Source: Physcomitrium patens
Taxonomy: Eukaryota > Streptophyta > Bryopsida > Funariales > Funariaceae
DNA: 64,000 bases
NCBI RefSeq assembly: GCF_000002425.4
Contig: NC_037270.1
Location: forward strand, 9,720,494 to 9,784,493
Direction: 5' to 3'
Below are positions 9,621 through 22,361 of the stretch, one piece after another (the stretch's first letter is position 1; each line of letters opens with the position of its first letter). A program made the translations under genes and the position numbers. The notes under the pieces were generated by a model. It saw only the letters and a program-made list of their open reading frames with translations. It ran no database searches and was not told the DNA's origin.

Positions 9621-10991
9621 TTTGATATTCATATCTTCTTGTTTTATTTATTCCAATTGGAATGTGCTAAATGAAGGTTTTCTATTGCAAGATAGATAAC
9701 TTATATTATTTAAGGCTTAATTAAATTGATTAACTTACAAATAAATATTTTTAATTTTTTAATTTAAAATTAATTTAGTTATTTTTTGTATATACATATT
9801 CATTTGAATAAGTAAAATTATTTATAAAAATTTCAATAAAACAATTCTTGTAAAAAAACAAGTCTTGGATTTAATACCAATGGTTTATCTTATGTACTTG
9901 TAGTAATTATCACAATTTATTATTATACAAGCATTTAAATGGTATTAAAAAAGTAATTTATCTTTTTATTTAAAATATTTTTGGAGTATTAAAAACTTTT
10001 TTATAGATGCTTTTACTGTAAAGAATTTTATTTTAAATATTTTAATTTTTTTTGTAGCATTAATTTTTTATGTATTATATTTTTTAATATTTTTTTTAAA
10101 AAAATAAATTTAAGATTTTCTTACTCAATTGTTTTATTATCATTAAAAATTAGAATCTTTGATTGTTGTATCTTGATCAATTGTGCTTGCTTCTTCTTTG
10201 GTTTTTTTCTTCAAATAAATTTTAATTTTAGCATAAAAATTACACGTTAAAATTTTTATATAAAATATTTGTCCTTGAAATATCAATTTTAATTCTTCTT
10301 ATTTTATGTGCTGTTGTTGAGGTAGTCTTATATCTTTCTAAGTATATTTTCATATATTTTTGTCTTTTAAACCCTTAATAATATTTTTTTTTTGCTTCAA
10401 TTTTTTAAAGTACTATGATTTAAATAAATACCATCCTTAAACTTGATACTATGTTGATTTCTTATATTAAAGTTTTCATTGATATTAGATCTATAAATTT
10501 TGATTTTCATATGTTTTTAAATTTATCTTGCTTAATTATTTCTAATCTTATTACTCTTTATAAATTCTTGTAATTTGTTTCATTTATTAGCCTTAATTTT
10601 TTATTTTTATACTTGTATATATTTTTTCCTAAATAGATCAATTTTTATTATACCGTTTATATTTTTGGTAAAACTTTACTAATAAAGTTCTATCAGTTTA
10701 GTGCTTCTTATTCTCTTTGATTTCAATTTTACTTACTTCTTTTGAAAACCATTTTGCCTATTTTCTTTATATATATTTTTAATTATTAGATTATACTAGA
10801 ACTATAATTTTTATTTTAATTATTTTAAAAGATAAGATCTTTCTATTTTTAACTAAATATCAATATTATCACTTTTTTTTCATAATTTATTCTTAGTAAG
10901 AGCATATGCGACTAATATAGTTTGTCTTAATACACTAAAACTATAGTAATTATATGCTATTCTTTTCATTAGAATTTTGTAACTCAAATAT

Positions 10992-12570
10992 TGAAAAAAA
11001 GAAGTCTTAAAGCTACAAATACTTAGCATCAGCAAGGATTGCACTCTAAAAGAAGTGTGAAAAAAGATGTCTCTTACTTCCAACACCCTTTACTTATAAG
11101 TGGAGTTTACATCCCAAGTACATGTACTTCATTCAGAGTCACTTTCATCCTTCCAACTAAACCTAGATTCATCTTAACTTAGTTGCTACCTTAAAACCCT
11201 AACTGCTATAGTACTGTAAAAGTTTACAGTATGTAAAAATTAGTTAGAACATATAATATGTTCATAAGACTTGGTGTATATTAGAATTATTAAATAGATT
11301 AATTTAAAGAGAAAGGATTTAAGAAACTTTATTTTGAGTTTTATTTTTTTTGATTACATCATTTAAAAAATTCGTAGAACTTAAATATTTAGTATAGAGC
11401 CTTGAGAGGTGATTAGAGCCTAAAGAAGAAAATCTTAACTAATAGAAGGCTTATTGGGAGGGATGAAAGCAAGGCATGGTTGAATGAAGGCAAGGAATGA
11501 GAAACTTCATTCCTACTGGTCGAAGGCCATAACCAATGGGCTTCAAGGAGGCTGCTCGAGGCCTTATTAGGGATTAGGGTTTCTATTTCGAAGTCATTCA
11601 AGCTTTTGAGGCTAGGATCAGCAAGTTCAGGGTTTTGGGTATAATTTGGATGAAGAGTTTGTGTGATTTCGAGTTTTTTTGAAGAAGATATAAGTATTCA
11701 AAGTTAAGAAGTCAAATTTGTACCTACTGTCACTCTTTGAAGCATAACATATGCGTACGGAAAGCAATGAAAGATTGGCGACTATAATTGGAGAAGAAAC
11801 TTTCTTAACTAGACTTTACATGTACTATTTGACGAATTTCAAGTCTAGATGAAAAAGTTATAGGGCATTGAAGACAACACATATAATTCAAAGGTAGTAA
11901 GTGAGTCATTTTGTTGATAGTAATGGTTGGAGCCATATCTTGAGTTCTTGGACAAACTTTTGGCTCAAAATTTCTATAAGTGTGAGTTATTAAATTAAGA
12001 ATGTATAAATCAAAATTTCATGGTATTTGAGTACTTATTTTGTGAGATATGAAGAAATTAGGACACGAGTGTATGTAAGCTAGGGTTTAAAGCTATTGTT
12101 AGGATTTTGGTGATATCTCAAGATCTGTAACGAATTTGCAGTTGAATTTTTTTATGGTAGTTTTTGAAAACATATCAGTACTTTACGTAAAATTTAGGAT
12201 TGTTTGGACAGTCCGATCGTGAGATATGAGCTGTTGAAGTTCGAGAAATATCTCTCATAAGGATATATAAGGTTTTAAGATCTTTATCATACATTTGGGT
12301 GTTTTCTTGGTACTTTGGCTTGTATTTTGATGTAATTGCCCCAAAAGAGAAAATATTATATGTATAAACTTGTTTTTTTATATCTTAGACTTGATTGAGT
12401 ATTTAGTGGCAACAAGAAGCCCAACGCTTTCTTGAGGCAAACTCTCTCTACCTCGACATCGCCACCACAGTAACTTCTTTTAATCTTTTTCTATCTTTTG
12501 ATTATTAGAAACTTACTATAATAAATCTTCATGTGGTAGCAACTAACTAAGAACTTGCTGATCTTCAATA
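10992..12570 (-). repeat. copia 3' LTR, interrupted by a solo LTR
   Basis: 10992-11214 matches 17234-17460, and 12470-12570 matches the rest of the right-hand LTR up to its end at TTCAACA (here TTCAATA). Removing the 1,255-bp insertion and its 4-bp duplication leaves 320 bp, against 323 bp for the other LTR. Confidence 0.85.
11215..12469 (+). mobile_element. nested solo LTR of another family (1,255 bp)
   Basis: The insertion starts TGTAAAAGTTTACAG and ends CGCCACCACA, so it has TG...CA ends. It is flanked by GTAC (11211-11214) and GTAA (12470-12473), probably a 4-bp target duplication with one change. It contains no coding sequence. A TATA-like AATATTATATGTATAAAC (about 12,350) followed by a GC-richer leader near its end is typical of an LTR in plus orientation. 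The text near 12,105-12,250 (GGTGATATCTCAAGATCTG, GAATTTGCAGTTGAATTT) resembles the 174-bp tandem repeats at 36931-37402. Confidence 0.65.
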
Positions 12571-12582
12571 CTCCCACTTTGT
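12571..12582 (-). promoter_or_regulatory. copia polypurine tract
   Basis: On the minus strand AACAAAGTGGGAG directly precedes the 3' LTR start. Position and composition are those of a copia polypurine tract. Confidence 0.75.
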
Positions 12583-12588
12583 TAATTT

Positions 12589-12924
12589 TTAAAAGATTTT
12601 TAATCGTAATCTTTGAATCAAGTTATGATGTCTATCCTTCACTAATGCCTTTCTAAGCACATCAACAAGCATGTCTTTTGTAGCACAATAATTCATACCT
12701 ATTATTCCATCTTCAATCTTCTCTCGTATGAAATGATGTAGAACATCAATGTGCTTGGTCTTTGAATGGTGTTTTGGATTCTTGGTAAATGCAAGACATC
12801 TTTGATTGTCACACATAATTAGAGTTGCTTGTAATTCCACTAGACCAATGTCTTTTAAGAGTTGCCTTATCTGACATGCCTCCATTGCACAATGACTTCT
12901 TGTCATGTACTCTGCTTCTATCAT
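12589..12924 (-). pseudogene. copia RNase H domain (C-terminal pol remnant)
   Basis: The 111-residue ORF begins with IEAEYM, equivalent to the catalytic E in the usual copia motif (STEAEY). It continues with LIMCDNQRCLAFTKNPKHH, the usual copia (CDNQSAIALAKNP..H) block that holds another catalytic D, and with SKTKHIDVLHHFIRE. The end (LVDVLRKALVKDRH) matches the common ADILTKPL region with replacements. It is the last domain of the polyprotein, right before the polypurine tract. The first acidic residue lies upstream, past a frameshift. Confidence 0.88.
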
Positions 12925-14300
12925 TGATCTTGTAATAGTAGGTTGTTTCTTGAAATTCTATGAAATGGCTCCCACTCCAATGAAGAACACATATCATATT
13001 GTGGATCTTCTATCATTTGTATCTCCAGCCCAATCTGTATTACAATAACCTTATAAATCAATGTTTTTACTACTAAGGCACAATTTGAAGTCCTTTGTAC
13101 TTTTTAAGTACCTCAATATCCTCTTTACCATTGTCCAATGCAATGGTCGAACCTTAGACATGTGTTGGCTTACAACACTCATCGCATATGCAAGATCCAC
13201 TTTTGTGGCCACTATTGCATACATGAGTGAGCCTATTGCTGTCTCGTATGAAACACTTTGTATCTTATTTTGAACTTATGCAAACTCCTCATCCATGAGC
13301 TTCATCAACTTCAAATTTACTTCCAAGGGTGTTTCAATGGACTTGTACTCCTCCGTGTTGAATCGTTTCAATATTTCTTTAATGTACTTGATTTAGCTTA
13401 TTATAATGGTCTTATTATCATGATCTCTTACAAATTCCACTCCCAAGTAATAGTGCAACTCTCCCAAATCACTCATCTCATATTCCTTCTCTAATTTGGC
13501 CCTCATCCAATCCATCTTTTTCATATTATTAGCCAAGATGATCAATTCATCAACATAAAGGATTACAATTAGCAAAAAGTCTATAGATTGCATCACATAC
13601 AATAAATAATCAGCCTCACTCCTCACAAATCCTTCTTTGACAAAGAAAGTATCAATTCGTTGGTACCATGCCTTTGGTGATTATTTCAATCCATACAATG
13701 ATTTTTTCAATTTGTACACAAGATGTTCTTTGTCTTGTTGTACAAATACTTGAGATTGGTCTATATAAATGTCTTCTTATGATTCTCCATTCAAAAAGGT
13801 TGTCTTCACATCTATTTGGAGTATTTCCAAATCCATTGCTCCCAAATTGCTACAATAGTCCTAATGGTGGTGAATTTGACCCTGGTGAAATCAATTCCAA
13901 TAACTTGTGAATATCCTTTAGCAATTAATCTTGTCTTGTGCCTCACCACCACACCCATTGCATCTCTTTTAGTCCTTAACACCCACTTACAACCAACACT
14001 AGATCAATTTGCTAAAAGAGGTGCCAATTTCCATATACCATTGTCTATAAGAGATTGGTACTCTTTTTCTATAGCCTTCTTCTACTTGATTGCATCTTTA
14101 CACTTCATAGCATTACACAAAGACAGTGGATCAGTAAGAAGAGCAACATTTGAATGTTCTTTACTTACTTGAGGGAAGATGTGATCCTTCCACAATTTGC
14201 CATGTTACCTTCTTTCTTTCAAAAGATACCTTCTTTCACTTATACAAGAACATTCACCTTATTGCACTCTATGTTCTTTTCCAAACCTTCTTCTATCTTA
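12925..14300 (-). pseudogene. copia reverse transcriptase remnant
   Basis: The clearest part is 13393-13626, which encodes LLIVILYVDELIILANN, the copia YVDD active-site block with the second D changed to E (YVDE). It is followed by MSDLGELHYYLGVEF, a strongly conserved copia RT motif. The rest (14,300 down to 13,630, and 13,390 to 12,925) carries RT-like sequence split between frames by stops and small indels. The enzyme must be inactive. It sits between integrase and RNase H as expected. Confidence 0.85.
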
Positions 14301-14307
14301 AACCTTG

Positions 14308-15570
14308 TCATTTCTCACGCAATGGTTGGTACTCTTCACCATTATCATCATCCCAATGTTCAACATCTTCATTTCTTTCATTGCTGGTTCTAGCAATTGT
14401 AGGAGCCTTCATCTTTTCAACCTTCTTTGGCTTTTCATCTTCATTATCTTCATTGTCTTCATCTTCTTGTTTCTTTGTTGAATTCAAAAATGTGTCCATA
14501 AACATACCATTACTCCCACTTTGACACATCTCTAGGTACTTACAAGCACTCTTGTGCTCCAAAAACTCAACATCACGACTTTTGATGATCTTCTTGGTTT
14601 CTAAGTACATTGGCCTATATGCCTTAGTACCTTCACAATAACTAAGAAATACAGACTTTGTACCTTTTGCATCAAGTTTGGACCTCATACAATCTGGTGT
14701 TTTTACATATGTAATGCAATCAAAGGTCCTTATATGAAAAATGCAAGGTTGTCTCCCACTCCAATCTTCTTGTGGTGTCATTGATGCAAGAGCACTTATT
14801 GGACACCTATTTCTTGTATACACTGCATTCACTATAGCTTCCACCCAAAACTCATAGCCAAGATTTTGCACATGAAGCATGCTTCTTGCCATCTCTACAA
14901 TGGTTTGATTTGTCCTTTCAGCAATACCATTTTGTTGTGGAGTATATGGAGTTGTGGTTTGTCTAGCAATTCCTTCATTCTTCAAATAAATATCAAATTA
15001 CTTAGACATGTACTCACCTCCATTGTCCATATACAAGACCTTGATCTTACATTCACTTTGTTTCTCAACAAGTGCTTTAAACTCCTTAAACCTCCAAAAG
15101 CATTCACTCTTGGCTTTAAGAATGTAGATCCAAATCTTTCTTGAATAATCATCAATGAAAGTCAAAAAATACCTTGATTTTTCTATACTTATGTTCTTCA
15201 TAGATCCACATATATCCAAATGAACAATCTCTAGTAACTTGGTAGTACATATTGCTACACTCCTTGGAAATGAGGCCCTTTGTTGTTTGCCTTGTATGCA
15301 TCCTTCACATGCAAGTTGTTTTGAATTTTGGCTTATACTGCCAAGATCAAAGCCACTTACCATAGACATGAACTCTCTCATGCTCTTTACATTCAAATGG
15401 CCAAGGCAACAATGCCATATATTCAACTTGACTTGGTTTATTGTAAACTCAGCAAATGCGGCTATATCTATTCTATTCACCTTCTTACATATGAAGTAGT
15501 ACAAATTTTCCTCTTTCAAGCCTTTCAAGACCTTGTCTCTACTCAATGTTCTTACAAAACATCCATTCAT
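14308..15570 (-). pseudogene. copia integrase
   Basis: Two ORFs form one integrase separated by a stop near 14,996. The first (190 residues, 14998-15570) has the zinc finger H53, H58, C88, C91 (IWHCCLGHLN ... CEGCIQGKQ) and the first two catalytic acids in VHLDICGSM (D119) and YMDNGGEY (D182). The second (14308-14985) supplies the glutamate in PQQNGIAERTNQT (E23), followed by the copia-specific C-terminal region (RTFDCITYVKTPD, SKLDAKGTKSVFLSYCEGTKAYR). All three catalytic residues are kept, so the damage is mainly the stop. Confidence 0.92.
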
Positions 15571-15603
15571 GTCAAATTAAACTATAAAACCTTCCATTAT
15601 AAG

Positions 15604-16167
15604 TTAACTAACCAAAGATAGGTTTTGCTTCATCTTAGGCACATGAAAGACGTTTTTGAATTTGATCCTATTGGTTTGTCCATTCACAACCACATCCACC
15701 ATAATAAAGCCAATTCCAATGGCTTCACATGTGCCACTGTTTACTAATACCACATTTGATATTAAAATAGCTTCATAAGTGTCAAATGAACACTTATAAG
15801 GTGTGATATGCTTGGAATAACCTAAATCTACAATCCATCTTGATATGACAACTATAGAGGTTCCATTTATTGCCATGAATGCATAATCTTGTCCTCCAAA
15901 CTCATCTTGTATACTATTTACATTCTCCTTCTCCATCTTTCTGCCTTTGTAGCAATTTTGAGTAAAATGGCCTACTTTGCCACAAATGAAGCAAGCTTTG
16001 ACATTACCTCGTTGATTTGGATAGTTAATCTTGTCTTGACATGAGTAGAATGTTGAATCTTCACTTTGGAGCTCCTTTTCTTTCTTCTTGGTTACTTTAT
16101 AGGCAAGTCTTATCGTCACATAGTCCATTGTAAGCTCTTTTTTGTTTAATAGACTCCAATGCCACAA
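15604..16167 (-). pseudogene. copia Gag zinc knuckle and protease
   Basis: Residues 59-72 form a perfect CX2CX4HX4C knuckle (CFICGKVGHFTQNC), the nucleocapsid motif that binds the element RNA. The protease follows: WIVDLGYSKHIT at 111-122 is the usual WIlDSGcs.HMt motif with the active-site serine changed to leucine (DLG), which should reduce or abolish activity. VFHVPKMKQNLSLVS at the end is the typical copia protease C-terminus (VLyVPglk.NLlSvs). Confidence 0.88.
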
Positions 16168-16665
16168 TAAGATAGTTTAGGATTCGAGAAGGCTTATCAA
16201 CAAGGTCATGACACTATCACTTTCTTTTAAAGGCTTGTCAAGAATTGTTAGTTGGTTTACAAGAGGCTTTATTTTATTCACATGAGCCATGAGGTCTTCA
16301 CCTTCTTCCATCTTGTAAGTGAAGAACTTCTTCTTTATATAGATGATGTTGGATAAGTTCTTGCTCTCATAGATATTGCAAAGAGTCTTCCATGCTTATG
16401 TTGGTTCTTTGTGAGAGATAATGTGGGAGAAGTTGGCTTCATCTATATTAGTTGTAATCAATCCAAAAGCCTTCTTTTTATGATGTTTGAACTCGTTCTT
16501 CTCCTTTATATCAGTATCTATGCTTGGAGCCTCTTCACTTTCATCTACAATATTCCAAAAATCCAAAGATATCAACAAAAGTTCTATTTTTACCTTCCAA
16601 TGGTAGAAATTCTCTCCTCTAAACTTCCTAGTAACTATCAATCCTTCACCTTCACTTGAAGCCAT
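16168..16665 (-). pseudogene. copia gag N-terminal part
   Basis: The first Met at 16665 opens MASSEGEGLIVTRKFRGENF, followed by YHWKVKIELLL. This matches the start of copia gag (MAS...p.F.GeNY..W...M...L), so the start codon is well supported. The frame is open to 16396 and then broken; gag-like sequence continues in other frames to the zinc knuckle. Gag forms the particle that packages the RNA. Confidence 0.85.
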
Positions 16666-17233
16666 ATCTAAGGAAGAGTTGTATCAAAAAAAATTGTAAG
16701 AAGAAGTCCTAATGCTCTCAAAATCAGCAAGAAGGTTTTGCTGCCTTAAAATCACAGAATCCTTCTTTGTGAACAAACTAGTATTCTAACTCTCAAAAAC
16801 ACTCTCAACTTCACTTCTAAGACTTCTCATAAGTTTGATGACCTATCTAAGTGTTTCAAATTTGATTTGCCACTCTAATATCACTCTTATACTCACAAAT
16901 CACCTCTATACACCATAAGAGGCCTTTTAAGCACAATTAGTAACTTTAGGACATGAAACTATAAATTTAGATCACTAAAGATCTATCTTAGAAATAGGAC
17001 AATGCAAGTGTTCTATAACTTTGTTTTAAGGTGAAAAACCAAACACCAACACCAAAAATGCTCTTAATTATAAGTAAGAGCAAACCAAGCTCTAGAACTA
17101 CATCTGAATTGAAAGTTAGATACTTCTAAACTCTAACATCAGCAACAACAACTTGATCTACTCTACACTTACACAACCACTTCAAAGAACTTCAAAAAAT
17201 ACTCAAGCAAATGTGAGTGGGCCTATAACTTAT
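16666..17233 (-). other. copia leader between 5' LTR and gag
   Basis: No ORF is seen. The primer binding site should be next to 17233, but the sequence there (ATAAGTTATAGGCCC on the minus strand) is not a recognisable tRNA complement, so the site is either decayed or offset. Confidence 0.5.
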
Positions 17234-17556
17234 TGAAGAAAAGAAGTCTAAAAGCTACAAATACTTAACATCAACAAGGATTGTATTCGAATAGAAGTGT
17301 GGAGAAAGATGTCTCTTACTTCCAACATCCTTTACTTAAAGGTGGAGTTTATATCCCAAGTACATGTACTTCATTCAGAGTCACCTTCATCCTTCCAACT
17401 AGACCTAGATTCATCTTAACCTAGTCGCTACCTTAAAACCCTAGCCACAACCATAGTAACTTCTTTTAATCCTTTGCTGTCTTTTGACTATTAGCAACTT
17501 ACTATGATTAATGTTCATGTAGTGGCAACTAAGTAAGAACTTGTTGATCTTCAACA
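17234..17556 (-). repeat. copia 5' LTR (323 bp)
   Basis: It is homologous to the outer parts of 10992-12570 and ends in the inverted pair TGTTGAAGA / TCTTCA. Confidence 0.9.
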
Positions 17557-20240
17557 CCAAATAGAAACATACTCACCAATATTAAAAAAATAAACTCTAA
17601 TATCATTCAATCTTAGAATTTTGATGTTATATCTATTATGTTTTATTAAACCAAAAGTCTACAAAAATTATCTTAATTGTAGCTTAAAAAATATTTGATT
17701 CTCTACATCATAATAACTTTGTTGCTACCTAGTCTTTGAAAGAAGATAATTTCTATTTGCCATCAATAAATACAATTTGGTATGTAGATCAATTTTTTCT
17801 TTTATATTATATCACACACTATATCAATTCACTTGGAACTAAAAACAATTTCTCTATTATTTTTTAATTTTATAAAGATAATTTTTTATTTATCCTAACT
17901 TTGTACAAAAAATTATATTGAATATAAAAGAGATAATTATATTTTATATTGTGCTTAGTATTTATAAGCTTGATCTTTTTAAAAAAAGAAGAAAGAACTC
18001 TTATAATTCTAATATGACTCTAAATCTTGTACATTTATACTTTTAATGAAAATTAAAGTCATTATTTTAAAAATAATGTCAATAGAATTCATATTATTGA
18101 TTTTAAAAATACTAATGATTTTTTAAACAAATTTTCCTTTGTGTATTATATCAAACCAAATCAAAACTTGTAAGTTCTATATTTTTACTAAATAATTTTA
18201 TTTAATTCTTTATTATTTAGTATCTAAGCAATTATACTATAAAATCGATATAATTATAAATAAATATTATAATTAGATAATAAAATATTCTATATTTAGT
18301 GAAGTTGAATCTATTGATTTAGCTTGATTTGATCAAATTGAATTGTGTACAAATTTATGTAATTCAATATGTGTTTTTTTTTAATAATAAGCTATTAAAA
18401 AAATTCTTTATGATTAAGAAATTTCTATAGGTTATTGCAATGCTAGAACATAAATATATTAGACTCTACTAAGTCAATAATTTTTTGATACATGCATAAA
18501 TTAGAATAATCTTAAAATTTTTCTACGTGATTTTAACAATTAGATGGATACTTAAAGTACTAATGCTAACATAATCTAATCTAATTATTTTAAAAAAAAA
18601 TTTATAGCAAGTCAAATTAAGCCAATGAAATTATTAAGTAAAGATATCTTAATCTATTTTGATTCACCAAATATATTACTAGCTTAACCACTAGTCCAAA
18701 AGATAAAAATAAAAAACATATGAAAAAGTTTTAAAAATATCATCAATGGTTTATAATAAAACCTTTAAAAAAATTCTATTTTATTTTTTTATTTTTCTTT
18801 ATATATAATTAATTTTTAAAATATATTGAAATAATCTTTTTAATATGTTGTATTATTTTGTGACAACTATTTAGTCATAAACTAGTAGCATAAGACTTGT
18901 AAAAAAATTTTAGTCACCAAATATATTTGATCAATAAAAACCACAAAAAGTCATTTATAAGTATCTTATTTTTTATTCATTATACTTAATATATTTTAAA
19001 ATTATATGAAAGTTTTTAAAAAAGAATTTTTTTTCAAAGTTCTAAATGGTGTTTTTTTGAGAAAAAATATATTTTTTAGATTTTTGGATGCAATACATAT
19101 GAATTATAAAGAAAGTAATAGATCTTAAAAGTTGCATAAAAAAATGCAGCTAAAATAGCTAATTTAGTAGCAATCAAAAGCTATTTAGTAGACAAGGATT
19201 CTTAAGAGATATTACTAGATATTAAGGGTATTTCTAAATAAATATTGGAGAAAAAAGAGAGAGACAGATTTGACCATTTCTTTTATTGGCTTTTCTCTAA
19301 TTGTAAAACTAATAAAAAATAAAGAAACATGGTCCTTCAAAAGGCTCTATTTAAAATGATTAATAAGTTATTTATTCTTCTTCAATTAATTTCGTACTTC
19401 TAAAAGTTTTAATGTGTAATTTTTAATATTTAGATTATTACTTGTTAGATTTTTTAAAGAATAAGTTTTATTAGAGTCCAAGTAAGAACAAAGATATGGT
19501 AACTAATTAAATTTAAGAGAATTTATTGCCTCAAAATTTTAATAAACCAAACTTAAAAGAATTTTTTTTAGTGCTTATATACTATGTTTTTGTATAAGTT
19601 GAATTTACAAAAGCATTTTAGGCTCTAGTTTTAAGCAAGCCAAAGACATTAGTGCTGACAGTGTTAAAAAACCAAAATTATTATTTAAATAAATTAAAGT
19701 TTGTTGTCTTTAAAATATGAATAATAAAAAAGTGATTTGGCATAAAAAAATGATAGATGCAATCTGTTATTAAAAAATTGCATTTCTAGAACATCAAAAA
19801 ATAAAAATAAAATAATATATATATAGTATTTAATTATGAATTAAAATACTTAGATTTTAATTTAATATTTTGAAAGTAATATTTTATTGTACTAAAATAA
19901 AATATTAAAATAATAAAATAATAAAGATTATATATCAAAATATTTGGTTATGTGGATTATTTGTTTTATTTATTTTTTGATTAATTTCTTTAAAGTATAA
20001 AAGTGATTTATAAAATATAAAGTTTTTGACTTTACTTACTATTTGATATTACAGCTAAGAGCTTTATATTTGCTTGATGAAACTCAATTTTACAACAAAA
20101 ATACCTTCAAATCTTTAATGTGTTCATCTTCAAAATAACAAATTATGATTCTCAATACAAATAACAAAAATTACCCTTTTTTAAGAAATTTATACTTTAT
20201 TGCTTGTTTTGTACTATTTTATTTTTATTTGTTGCAACCA
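17557..20240. other. AT-rich intergenic sequence, no gene seen
   Basis: Very AT-rich sequence without ORFs of note, RNA genes or recognisable transposon protein. It ends at a sharp change in composition near 20,240. Confidence 0.6.
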
Positions 20241-20271
20241 TTTCAAGCATAAAAATGACACAACCTAATCT

Positions 20272-20751
20272 ATGATGGTCGCATGTTATTGTGATGCAAC
20301 TTCTCACTTCAAATCATTTGAAGGTTCAAAACTGTTTTGCTATGTTGAGTGTGTTGCAAACGATCAATCGAGTGAAATTGAATACAACAAGAACATATGC
20401 TTCCTGGACTGGTTAACTAAGGTCAAAAGCAGATGCACAGTCCCACAAGCACAACGACACCGCCCTTCACATGCATGCTTTCCTTCACACTTGTTCTCTC
20501 CATTGTTCCACACCCCAGCTCCCCAGTTCCACAGCACTCAACACCCTCATCTCACTCATTCTCTACCCAAACCTCGCATTCCACATCGACTGCTGCAGGA
20601 AAACAAATTGAATCATGACTTCGATGAGTCTCTTCTAAAACATTCATACCCCTTCCAACCAGTGCACATCACCACCGGGACAACCAAATGCAGTGCACTC
20701 AATGCTCATGCAAACACACACATTCAGTTCGACCTACGACGCGTGTTGTGA
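20272..20751 (+). other. 159-codon ORF, doubtful as a gene
   Basis: The ORF is rich in His, Pro, Ser and Thr with no domain. Its first 50 residues come from the AT-rich edge and the remainder from CA-rich sequence, so it straddles the composition boundary. I do not recognise a family and consider it more likely a chance ORF, or part of an untranslated exon. Confidence 0.15.
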
Positions 20752-21728
20752 TCCAAGGAAGCGGGAAAAATTCACAAGCCTCGTACATCCTTGGACAGCA
20801 TCTGCGGCGCGCTTCACAGGCCGACAATTCGCAGTCGTTACCTCCCGCCAACATGAACCCACTTTGAACACGGATTTGCCTCGCAGCTCTCACAACTCAC
20901 AGCGAAAAACTGCATGCAAACTCGTGGAAGGGGTCACAGAGTTGAAGTGCAAGAGCCTGACGCAATTTCTAAGCGGGGTGGACAAGACGCTGTAGAGGAG
21001 ACCATGATGCATGAAGGCAGTGAGTGATTTGCATAGCCTTGATCTCATCTAGCTGCGGAACGGCAAGGGCGACATTGAGCGAAGGAGGGGATGAATGCAT
21101 CAGCATCAGCAGACGACAGTGAGAGGTCGGAGAAAGGGGGCCGTCAAGCCAAATAAACCGACGGCGAGACTGAATTGAGTTCGGAACGACTCGCAATCTC
21201 TGAAACAAACATAAGTGTAAGCACAACAGTCCGAACCGCGACCAGTTTTCCTGGTGTATTTATATATTTGACCGACTAGCCAAATTCACATCACGACGTG
21301 AAGCGATGCTCGTAAACATGCGGAGGTCAGAAATCACCTCTTCACGCCTAAGGTCATGTTTGGCGAGTTGCACACGGACAACTAAAAGCAACACACCATA
21401 AGCTGACAAGACAAGACAGCTCAAACCACCGTGGAGCATATAATCACTAGGAACGTATAAAACAAAGGACGTGCAGAGAAATCAAGCTCGCAACACAGAA
21501 AGGCCCGCCGATAGGTCGATGGAAACCATGCGCATGGCGCACACACACACGGGCGCAGCAACGAGTCGCACTTCAGAGCGCTCGGTGAGTAGGTTCGGAT
21601 GCTGGAACATTGAATCCTGTATGAGGAATCCATCCAAACAACCACAATCAGCAGCAAACACACGAAATGTGATACCAAAATCCAAGTCATGAGTATCTAA
21701 GAAGATACGATTGAATGTGTAGGCTTAC

Positions 21729-21852
21729 ATTGAGGAACTGGGATTGGGGGGATGTCCAGCGGGGGAGCGATCGTCACTGGGTCTCGCAGGCCTGTATCAA
21801 TGTCCCACTCTCGGGACAAGGCACCGGACGAAGCACGCACCGTGTTCCTCAT
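21729..21852 (-). other. possible minus-strand exon with ATG and splice donor
   Basis: From ATG at 21852 the frame reads MRNTVRASSGALSREWDIDT and stays open to a donor-like AAT/GTAAGCC at 21729. Amino acid content and base use look coding. Splicing to the acceptor near 21,620 would create a stop directly, so the continuation is unclear. The opposite strand also has an open frame here. Confidence 0.2.
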
Positions 21853-22001
21853 CGCGATGGAGTGCAGCTAACGAAGCGATGAAGCTTACGAAGCAGTTAC
21901 AATACTTACTCCGTGGCAAGACTGTGGTATTGCTTCTGAGCACAAACTCACATCGGCAACTTATGATTTTTTATTGCTCATGGCATGGTCTTACAATGTG
22001 T

Positions 22002-22202
22002 TCATCCATCCATAGTAACTACTGTGAACACAAAGGACTCTTCGTTGGACTCTGCGGCTAATTCGTCCAGCACTGCAACGGTAATTCGAGGAACTTTCGT
22101 GAGTGTTCCCATCCGCGTCTTCGTGTCTATTTCCTCCCCTGTGTCGGCTTCAAAGGTTTGACTGTACATTAAACTTCTGCCAGCAACTCTGTGGTTATTC
22201 AC
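22002..22202 (-). other. possible minus-strand coding exon
   Basis: A 66-residue frame contains TFEADTGEEIDTKTRMGTLT followed by KVPRITVAVLDELAAESNEE. This is an acidic, well-mixed composition unlike the surrounding chance ORFs. Its last codons overlap an acceptor-like TTTGTGTTCACAG, so part of it could be intron. I do not recognise a family. Confidence 0.25.
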
Positions 22203-22361
22203 AACGCCAGACTAGTTGATATGGGGTTCCTAAACCATCAATTCTCTCAGACTGAGCCGCCTCACGTTTTGTCGCATGCTACAACACCTCACTGCAGTGA
22301 TGACCTTTTTAATCCGCCGAGTTATCGAATGTTGAGGGAACGTGGCCTTGCTGACCTGGCA

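Larger units (their letters stand above)
5251..10991. other. AT-rich intergenic sequence, no gene seen
   Basis: I see no coding sequence, RNA gene or intact transposon here. The stretch is very AT-rich, with many poly-A and poly-T runs and several simple repeats listed separately. Parts (about 7,960-8,300) resemble the aaatcctaa arrays found in decayed LTRs elsewhere in the window, so much of it is probably ancient repeat debris. A short minus-strand ORF near 10,880-11,086 overlaps the copia LTR and is not a gene. Confidence 0.6.
10992..17556 (-). mobile_element. Ty1/copia retrotransposon, complete layout, coding dead
   Basis: Read on the minus strand, the order is 5' LTR (17234-17556), leader, gag, zinc knuckle, protease, integrase, reverse transcriptase, RNase H, polypurine tract and 3' LTR (10992-12570). 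Integrase before reverse transcriptase is the defining copia order. The LTRs are about 320 bp once a 1,255-bp insertion in the left one is removed, and they remain easily alignable. Their ends form TGTTGAAGA...TCTTCA. The string CAAATA occurs on both flanks but is offset by a base or two, so the target duplication is uncertain. Coding is broken by several stops and frameshifts. Confidence 0.93.

Noticed and set aside
13061-14524. Several plus-strand ORFs across 13.0-15.6 kb
   Set aside because: They are antisense shadows of the copia integrase and RT on the minus strand.
20272-20751. 159-codon plus-strand ORF as a protein-coding gene
   Set aside because: Low-complexity His/Pro/Ser content, no family, and it spans a sharp composition boundary. 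Kept only as a doubtful entry.
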